Source: Acetatifactor sp.
GTDB taxonomy: Bacteria > Bacillota > Clostridia > Lachnospirales > Lachnospiraceae
NCBI GenBank assembly: GCA_024699575.1
Contig: JAILPF010000549.1
Location: 1 to 10,880 of the forward strand
Direction of reading: 5' to 3'
Length of the DNA stretch: 10,880 bases
Shown: in pieces, positions 5,975 through 10,880 of the stretch
How positions within the stretch are numbered: the stretch's first letter is position 1
Layout of the letters: each line of letters starts with the position of its first letter
Position numbers and translations under genes: made by a program
Notes under the pieces: generated by a model
Databases searched by the model: none
Told to the model about the DNA's origin: nothing
Seen by the model: only the letters and a program-made list of their open reading frames with translations

Positions 5975-6849
5975 TTCTTAGCCAGGCTCCTTCCCCATTT
6001 ACGTATGCCTCGATTCTTTTCCTCCCCATTCTTATTCAAAATCTGCTGCATGCGCTCACGCAGTTTTTCTCCATCCAGATTACGTATAATCTTGCCTTCA
6101 TAGGCTACACTGATTTTTCCTGTTTCCTCCGAGACAATAACCGTCAGGGAATCTGTCACCTCAGAAATACCTACCGCTGCACGATGCCTGGTTCCCAATT
6201 CCTTACTAAGACCCAGATTATCCGAAAGCGGAAGATAACAAGTGGCCGATGTGATACGGTTCCCTCTGACGATAACAGCTCCGTCATGGAGTGGCGTATT
6301 GTGCTCGAAAATATTAATCAGAAGCTGGCTGCTTACAATTCCGTCGATATCAATTCCTGTTCTCTCATAATCCTTCAGCGATACTTTCTGTTCAATGACA
6401 ATAAGGGCTCCGGTCTTAGCCTTGCCCATTTCCACACACGCTTTGCTGATTTCATTGATAGTCTTTTCAGAGAATATCTCCTCAGTACGATGTCCATTGT
6501 CAAAAGGGAACACCGAGGAGAAGAAATTCTTTTTACCAAGCTCTTCCAAAACCTTACGCAGTTCCGGCTGCAGAACCACAATCAATGCAGTCACTGCAAA
6601 TCCCAAAACATTCTGCGCCATCCATAAAATGGTATACATTTTCAGGAAATATGCAATTGTCAAAAATACAATAATCACAATCAGGCCTTTTAATAAAGCC
6701 CAGGCTCTGGTGTTTTTCATCCACACCAGAATATAGTATAGGATGCTCGCGATAACCAAGATTTCCAGCACATCGCCAAAATCCATCATAGTCCTATACA
6801 TGCTGAAATTTTCTACCAGCGTTTCAAACGCTTTGTCAATCCATCCCAT
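5971..6849 (-). CDS. cdaA: CdaA, membrane-bound diadenylate cyclase
   Basis: 292 residues. It condenses two ATP into cyclic di-AMP, which controls potassium and osmolyte transport and cell-wall homeostasis in Firmicutes. Three membrane segments lie at about 26-46, 51-70 and 75-94, followed by the DAC (DisA_N) domain from ~96 to ~265. Catalytic signatures are present: HDGA (188-191) and RHRAA (221-225), plus NTPLHDGAVIVRG and the ATYLPLS-like CYLPLS (204-209). The family is usually about 270-290 residues, so this looks complete, with a basic tail (KNRGIRKWGRSLAKK). The ATG at 6849 has AGGA about ten bases upstream, and the gene lies 30 bases after the unknown multi-TM gene. It is coupled to cdaR by the ATGA overlap. 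No promoter is obvious just upstream, so expression probably comes from further up the gene run. Confidence 0.96.
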   Translation of the reverse strand: MGWIDKAFETLVENFSMYRTMMDFGDVLEILVIASILYYILVWMKNTRAWALLKGLIVIIVFLTIAYFLKMYTILWMAQNVLGFAVTALIVVLQPELRKVLEELGKKNFFSSVFPFDNGHRTEEIFSEKTINEISKACVEMGKAKTGALIVIEQKVSLKDYERTGIDIDGIVSSQLLINIFEHNTPLHDGAVIVRGNRITSATCYLPLSDNLGLSKELGTRHRAAVGISEVTDSLTVIVSEETGKISVAYEGKIIRNLDGEKLRERMQQILNKNGEEKNRGIRKWGRSLAKK

Positions 6850-6879
6850 ACTGTTTCATTCCTACTCGTTGTTTATCAG

Positions 6880-7941
6880 TTAGAACAATTCCTCAAAGTC
6901 ATCTTCCTCTGAGGGAATGTTACTTCCTACTGTTACGCTTCTACCCGCAGGTCTTTGTGTCCTCGCCCTTTCACCCGGGCGGTCATACACAGTTCTCTCC
7001 GTAACCACGCTACGGCTCTGCGTGTTGATTGTCTTTACTGTCTTAGACGGTGTGGAGACACTCATCTTGGGTACTGCTTTCACATAATAATAATATTCAT
7101 CGTCTTCAAACTGCACCTTTTCTGTTCTGCTGTAGTCCACACAGAATCTGAAGAACTCAATCACTTTCGCCACAGCAGCAGCAAGTATGGAGCCTAAAAT
7201 CACACCTGCCACCGGCATGTTGGTGTCATACAGCAGATCGCCCACCATGACTATCATCATATCAAGCAAGGCTCCTGCCACAATCGCTATGCTCCAGGAA
7301 TGATCCATGGACATTCTGCGGATTATATATACCGCTTCAACCGTAATCGCAAATGCAACAACCATAACAATCATCGCTTTGTTACCGATGAAGCCATCAA
7401 TAATCAGTCTGAGTCTGGCAATTGCTTCCGCATCCTCCATCGTGCTGATGGTCGGAGCGTTTGTCATAACAGCCTGCATCAAATAGTATGCAGTCACACC
7501 GAATCCCACCGAAACCGCTGATGCAGGAGTTCCCAAAAGTCCCATTGCAAGAGGCATAACATAGGGAATCCGCAGCGCAAACAGCAGCGGAGTTAGCACT
7601 ACCACCAAAGACTCTTTCGGGCTAAAGCGGAAAAATAATAAAAACATAACCAGATACAGGCAGATTCCCACGATAGCCACTTCCATTGACAGCGCATACA
7701 TGTGTGCCAGACTGAACAACGCTGCCAAGAAGACAAGTCCGGTCACCGGCAGGAATGAGCAGGCTAATGACACAATCAAAGTGATTGCAATGTTATCAAG
7801 CCTGTTCATATAACCAAGTTTGCTGTTCAGGGTGTTCAACACGATGAACGCCAAAAGGAATTTCACCACCGGCAGTATAAACACCTCATATTTACTGTAA
7901 AATCTCTTAATATTCTCTCTAAATTCCAATAATCCCGTCAT
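6880..7941 (-). CDS. Multi-TM protein of unknown function with charged cytoplasmic tail, upstream of cdaA
   Basis: 353 residues, no family recognised. Hydrophobic segments lie at about 20-38, 50-64, 66-84, 86-104, 111-124, 127-158 (possibly two), 189-207, 215-236 and 243-264, so eight or so membrane spans fill residues 20-264. The remaining ~90 residues are polar and probably cytoplasmic. They hold an acidic and tyrosine-rich patch (FEDDEYYYYV, 278-287), a Ser/Thr/Arg-rich low-complexity stretch (294-340), and an acidic end, EEDDFEELF. The polar segment TNAPTISTMEDAEAIARL (160-177) between spans looks like a conserved loop. ATG at 7941 is preceded by GAGGAG. It sits 30 bases before cdaA in the same gene run, so a link to c-di-AMP signalling or the envelope is possible, but only by position. 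Confidence 0.88.
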   Translation of the reverse strand: MTGLLEFRENIKRFYSKYEVFILPVVKFLLAFIVLNTLNSKLGYMNRLDNIAITLIVSLACSFLPVTGLVFLAALFSLAHMYALSMEVAIVGICLYLVMFLLFFRFSPKESLVVVLTPLLFALRIPYVMPLAMGLLGTPASAVSVGFGVTAYYLMQAVMTNAPTISTMEDAEAIARLRLIIDGFIGNKAMIVMVVAFAITVEAVYIIRRMSMDHSWSIAIVAGALLDMMIVMVGDLLYDTNMPVAGVILGSILAAAVAKVIEFFRFCVDYSRTEKVQFEDDEYYYYVKAVPKMSVSTPSKTVKTINTQSRSVVTERTVYDRPGERARTQRPAGRSVTVGSNIPSEEDDFEELF

Positions 7942-7980
7942 TCTACTCCTCGCTTCCGCTGGTTCATCAGGCTTCGCTCA

Positions 7981-8373
7981 TTACTGTTCGTTATGATACA
8001 TCGCATTCAGCTTTTTCAGATTTTGATAATAATTCTTGAGACTTTTCCGAGCTTTTGAATAGCGGTAAGAAAAGATTCCGTAAGAAATAACTCCATATAC
8101 CACAACCGTGCCTAGGTACCACGTCAGCACATTCTTTGCAAAAGCCAGTAAATCCATTTTGTAGATATCCTGCATAAAGCTTTCAAAATCATAAAACAGG
8201 AACAGAGCAAAAACCATAGCAAAAGCTATGGTTGCGCAAATAACGGATTTCATTACCTGAACTGCAATATAGTCATTACGGAAGTAGTTTCCGATGCTCA
8301 CATTCTTCTTGCCTTCGTTCTGTTCATATGATGCCATATGTGTCATCAATATAACACGTTCTTCCTTTAACAT
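7981..8373 (-). CDS. Small two-TM protein of unknown function
   Basis: 130 residues from the preferred start at 8373. The first ~38 residues are polar, followed by two membrane segments (about 41-61 and 82-102) and a basic C-terminal tail (YRYSKARKSLKNYYQNLKKL) that is probably cytoplasmic and helical. The upstream ATG at 8379 abuts the GGAG of the ribosome binding site and cannot use it, while the ATG at 8373 has six bases of spacing. An ATG at 8337 has no ribosome binding site. It lies 42 bases after the YvyF-like gene and 39 bases before the large unknown membrane gene, in one run. I recognise no family; a partner role with the next membrane protein is only a guess. Confidence 0.8.
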   Translation of the reverse strand: MLKEERVILMTHMASYEQNEGKKNVSIGNYFRNDYIAVQVMKSVICATIAFAMVFALFLFYDFESFMQDIYKMDLLAFAKNVLTWYLGTVVVYGVISYGIFSYRYSKARKSLKNYYQNLKKLNAMYHNEQ

Positions 8374-8379
8374 TGTCAT

Positions 8380-8383
8380 CTCC
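8380..8383 (-). promoter_or_regulatory. Ribosome binding site deciding the start of the small two-TM protein
   Basis: GGAG touches the ATG at 8379 with no spacing but sits six bases before the ATG at 8373, so the later ATG is preferred. The difference is two residues. Confidence 0.65.
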
Positions 8384-8415
8384 GATTCTGATTTAGTCTT
8401 AACGTAAGCTGTTCG

Positions 8416-8823
8416 TTACTGTAAGAATCTCATTCGAGGATTCTCTTTTTCATTCTTGGGGGTAGGTGCCTGTACCGGAGCGGATTGTCTCATCACATTT
8501 CTGAAGCCGTTGGTCATGGTCGCCTTACATTTATCGCAGTATCTTCCGGAGCGGATATTTGCACCACATCCCTCACAGCTCAGATAAATTGCGGAGGCCT
8601 CTGTCACTTCCAGCCTTTCCTCACGCAGCCACTGCTGAATCTGGGTAGGTTCCACATCGCATGCCTCGGAGACCTCTGTCATGGAGACGCCCGGGTTGGC
8701 ACGAATGTACTCTTTTACCTCCTGAAATTTCACTTCCATTTTATCTCTACAGGACTGGCATAGTAGTGCACCTGCAACATAGTTAAAAATACGTCCGCAT
8801 CCTCTACAGTTTCTAATGTCCAT
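8416..8823 (-). CDS. YvyF-like zinc-ribbon protein (flagellar operon protein family)
   Basis: 135 residues from the ATG at 8823, which has GAGG eight bases upstream; the longer frame to 8901 would run far into comFC and has no such signal. Two zinc-ribbon-like four-cysteine sites flank a central helical region: C6-x2-C9 with C22-x2-C25, and C83-x2-C86 with C96-x2-C99. The middle (about 33-75, GVSMTEVSEACDVEPTQIQQWLREERL) looks like a MerR/excisionase-type winged helix. This plan matches B. subtilis YvyF (TIGR03826, about 139 residues), which lies right after comFC and before flgM there. The same comFC-yvyF order is seen here. The C-terminus is a disordered Pro/Gln/Asn tail. A role in flagellar regulation is known only by association; no flagellar gene is in the window. 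Confidence 0.88.
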   Translation of the reverse strand: MDIRNCRGCGRIFNYVAGALLCQSCRDKMEVKFQEVKEYIRANPGVSMTEVSEACDVEPTQIQQWLREERLEVTEASAIYLSCEGCGANIRSGRYCDKCKATMTNGFRNVMRQSAPVQAPTPKNEKENPRMRFLQ

Positions 8824-8842
8824 ACAATTTACCTCACTTTTC

Positions 8843-9550
8843 CTAGTCTCCGCTACCACTCGAAAGAGTAACAAAATAGACTTTTTGCACGCCACTCCCA
8901 AGTAATGTCACCGTAGCCTCGTCTATTGTACTTCCGGTTGTGAATATATCATCTACCAGTACTATTTGCTTTAATTTTACATCATTTCTGCCTATAATAA
9001 AAGCCTTTTTCAAATTATTTTGTCTTTCTTCCGGATTTTGTGTTTTCAGTGGTCTTGTATTTTTGATACGTACAAGATAATCCGGATAAACCGGTATGCC
9101 AAGACACTTTCCCATTGATTTTGCCAGAAGTTCGGCCTGATTATATCCTCGAGTCCGTTCTCTGCTTCTATGCAGCGGAATGGGCACAATTCCATCCGGA
9201 TTCACCTGTCGGATAAATTCACCCAGGTATTTTGCCATCTCCCTGCCATAATAGCCGGCATATTCGCGTCTGCCCGCATATTTCATCCGGTATATGCTTT
9301 TGACAACACTGTCATATTCATAGAGTGAACGCCCTCTGACGAACTTACGCTCTAATCTTTGGCAGTCAAAGCACAGTACGCCCTCATCCTGCAGTTTCTT
9401 CCCGCATTTCATGCACCACGGCGGGAGCAGAAACTGTACCTGTCTGATACATTCCGGGCAGATATCCTGTCCGATCGGCACCGGTTCATCACAGACCGGA
9501 CACCGGTACGGGAAAAAAAGTCTCAATCCGTTTTCAATTGTTTTTCTCAA
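8843..9550 (-). CDS. comFC: ComFC-family protein (phosphoribosyltransferase fold with N-terminal zinc fingers)
   Basis: 235 residues, complete for the ComF/GntX family. The N-terminal part has four Cys pairs, CPVC (17-20), CPEC (31-34), CMKC (46-49) and CFDC (60-63), a double zinc-binding module. The C-terminal PRT-like domain carries VPIPLHRSRERTRGYNQAE (122-140) and the PRPP-binding loop VLVDDIFTTGST (197-208). In naturally competent bacteria ComFC acts in handling transforming DNA in the cytoplasm, but the family is also kept in species not known to be competent. The start codon is TTG at 9550, one base after the recD2 stop; no in-frame ATG occurs until about residue 89, past the zinc module. 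GGAAAGG six bases upstream, inside the end of recD2, supports TTG. The next gene starts 19 bases after its stop. Confidence 0.94.
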   Translation of the reverse strand: MRKTIENGLRLFFPYRCPVCDEPVPIGQDICPECIRQVQFLLPPWCMKCGKKLQDEGVLCFDCQRLERKFVRGRSLYEYDSVVKSIYRMKYAGRREYAGYYGREMAKYLGEFIRQVNPDGIVPIPLHRSRERTRGYNQAELLAKSMGKCLGIPVYPDYLVRIKNTRPLKTQNPEERQNNLKKAFIIGRNDVKLKQIVLVDDIFTTGSTIDEATVTLLGSGVQKVYFVTLSSGSGD

Positions 9551-9551
9551 A

Positions 9552-10880
9552 TTATGCCTTTCCGGCCTTCTCCATAATTCTTTGAGTCAATCCGGTGTAT
9601 CGCCGGGTTTCGCTGACATTTCCAATCATTTCTCTCACCGTCTCGCTGCTTCCGAGAATTGTGACGCAATTTTTCGCTCTGGTTATCGCCGTATAAAGTA
9701 AATTACGATTAAACAACATTCTGGGTCCGCCGAGCAGTGGTAGAATTACCGCCGGGTACTCACTTCCCTGCGATTTGTGAATGGTCACAGCATAGGACAG
9801 CTCCAATTCCTCCAACAGTGCAAAGGGATATGTCACCCTCCTGTGTTCGTCATACTCAACAATCAGGGAGGATGCGCTTTCGTTAATCTCAAGGATGCGC
9901 CCCATGTCACCGTTAAAGATTCCCGTTCCCCCGTCTATCGGAATTCCATAACGGCTCACAATCTCCCATTCCAGCTGATAGTTATTACGAATCTGCATTA
10001 CCTTATCACCCTCACGGTAAATCCGTTCGCCCACCTGATGTTCTCTCTTATGTATATCCGGCGGATTCAGATAACGCTGCAGGATTCCGTTCAGTGTCTC
10101 ACACCCCAGACTTCCCTTTCGCATAGGGGTCAGCACCTGTATATCAAATGGTGTAGCTTTCACATAACCGGGCAGTTTTTCCTGAATCAATTGTATCATA
10201 TGTTTATATATGACATTCACGTCGTTTCTTTCCAGCATAAAGAAATCTTTCGACTTATTGTCCATTGTTATCTGTTCGCCATGATTAATCCGATGTGCAT
10301 TGACAACAATGTCACTTTCTTCTGCCTGACGAAATATTTTCTGCAGAACAATCATCGGAAACACACCACTGTTCATGATATCTCTCAGTACTTGTCCTGG
10401 TCCAACGCTTGGCAGCTGATCCACATCTCCCACAAGAATCAACCTGGTGCCCGGAATGACCGCAGAGAGCAGTGCCCGGAACAATTGAATATCTACCATC
10501 GACATTTCATCAATAATAATAACATCTGTTTCTAATGGATTATCCCTGTTGCGTTCAAAGCTTACTTTCCTTGAGGATTCATCAGATAATGCACTGTTCA
10601 GTTCCAACATTCTGTGTATGGTACGGGCTTCAAATCCCGTCGCCTCAGTCATTCTCTTTGCTGCTCTGCCGGTCGGCGCCGCAAGCATGATATCCATTCC
10701 CTCCGATTCAAAGTAGTGGATAATCATATTGATTGTCGTCGTTTTACCGGTTCCCGGACCACCCGAAAGAATAAACAGTCCATTGCGGATACACTGCATG
10801 ACAGCTTCCATTTGCAGTCCGTCTAATTCCATGCCGAGTTTTTCCGCCATCTGTGTCAGTTTTTGTTCCAGTTTCTTTTG
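9552..10880 (-). CDS. recD2: RecD2-type 5'-3' DNA helicase, N-terminus cut by the window edge
   Basis: The frame is open to the right edge, giving the last 442 residues of a protein usually about 730-750 long. RecD2 is an SF1B helicase that unwinds DNA in the 5'-3' direction in the cytoplasm and acts in repair without RecBC. Motifs, numbered from the window edge, are Walker A GGPGTGKTT (40-48), motif Ia APTGRAAKRM (68-77), Walker B IIIDEMSMVD (121-130), motif III GDVDQLPSVGPG (151-162), motif IV LQKIFRQAEES (179-189), motif V AVTIHKSQGSEY (364-375) and motif VI LLYTAITRAK (394-403). The N-terminal domain lies outside the window. The ATG at 10850 is internal and not a start. The stop lies one base from the comFC start. 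Confidence 0.95.
   Translation of the reverse strand, partial: QKKLEQKLTQMAEKLGMELDGLQMEAVMQCIRNGLFILSGGPGTGKTTTINMIIHYFESEGMDIMLAAPTGRAAKRMTEATGFEARTIHRMLELNSALSDESSRKVSFERNRDNPLETDVIIIDEMSMVDIQLFRALLSAVIPGTRLILVGDVDQLPSVGPGQVLRDIMNSGVFPMIVLQKIFRQAEESDIVVNAHRINHGEQITMDNKSKDFFMLERNDVNVIYKHMIQLIQEKLPGYVKATPFDIQVLTPMRKGSLGCETLNGILQRYLNPPDIHKREHQVGERIYREGDKVMQIRNNYQLEWEIVSRYGIPIDGGTGIFNGDMGRILEINESASSLIVEYDEHRRVTYPFALLEELELSYAVTIHKSQGSEYPAVILPLLGGPRMLFNRNLLYTAITRAKNCVTILGSSETVREMIGNVSETRRYTGLTQRIMEKAGKA
9557..9563 (-). promoter_or_regulatory. Ribosome binding site supporting the TTG start of comFC
   Basis: GGAAAGG within the last codons of recD2, six bases before TTG. It indicates coupled translation and explains the non-ATG start. 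Confidence 0.7.

Noticed and set aside
5914..6627. 237-residue plus-strand open frame
   Set aside because: Antisense shadow of cdaA, which has its catalytic residues intact.
7942..7980. Possible structure in the gap before the 353-residue membrane protein
   Set aside because: Only very short complementary arms are present; the gap mainly holds the ribosome binding site.
8824..8901. 26-residue N-terminal extension of the YvyF-like protein
   Set aside because: It would run well into comFC; the ATG at 8823 has its own ribosome binding site and starts right before the first zinc-ribbon cysteines.
9777..10535. 252-residue plus-strand open frame
   Set aside because: Antisense to the helicase motifs of recD2; composition is His/Cys-rich and unlike a real protein.

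Overview
The window reads as a chromosomal segment from a low-to-moderate GC Gram-positive of the class Clostridia, most likely a Lachnospiraceae member. The evidence is the Firmicutes-type gene set (recD2, comFC, a YvyF-like gene, cdaA-cdaR, HPr with both His15 and Ser46, a Spo0A-type DNA-binding domain), AGGAGG-type ribosome binding sites, and protein sequences with a clostridial look. Every gene I can support lies on the minus strand, so transcription runs from the right end to the left end. No RNA gene, insertion sequence, CRISPR array or prophage was seen. No stretch over 300 bases lacks a gene.

Right block (10880 to 4697), one tightly packed run of seven genes: the C-terminal part of the RecD2 helicase; a ComFC-type phosphoribosyltransferase-fold protein starting at TTG one base after recD2; a YvyF-like double zinc-ribbon protein; a 130-residue two-TM protein; a 353-residue multi-TM protein of unknown function; the c-di-AMP synthase CdaA; and its membrane-anchored regulator CdaR, with a 4-base ATGA overlap. 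The glmM gene that often follows cdaR is absent.

Middle block (about 4670 to 3690): a monocistronic HPr gene with its own extended -10 promoter, closed by a perfect 11-bp hairpin. Next comes a small gene encoding only the Spo0A DNA-binding domain, without a receiver domain. Its upstream region carries two perfect 0A boxes and one near-match, which suggests control by Spo0A, by its own product, or by both. A good intrinsic terminator follows it.

Left block (about 3690 to 1): the start of a cell-surface polysaccharide operon with a probable promoter abutting the preceding terminator. It encodes two overlapping membrane proteins of 290 and 281 residues (possibly two halves of a GT-C-like system), a TuaG-like GT2 glycosyltransferase, and the first 371 residues of a polyprenyl-phosphate sugar-1-phosphate transferase that runs off the left edge.

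The most unusual content is the receiver-less Spo0A-type regulator with its own 0A boxes, placed directly upstream of the polysaccharide operon. The unknown membrane proteins upstream of cdaA and the overlapping membrane pair are the other points of interest.
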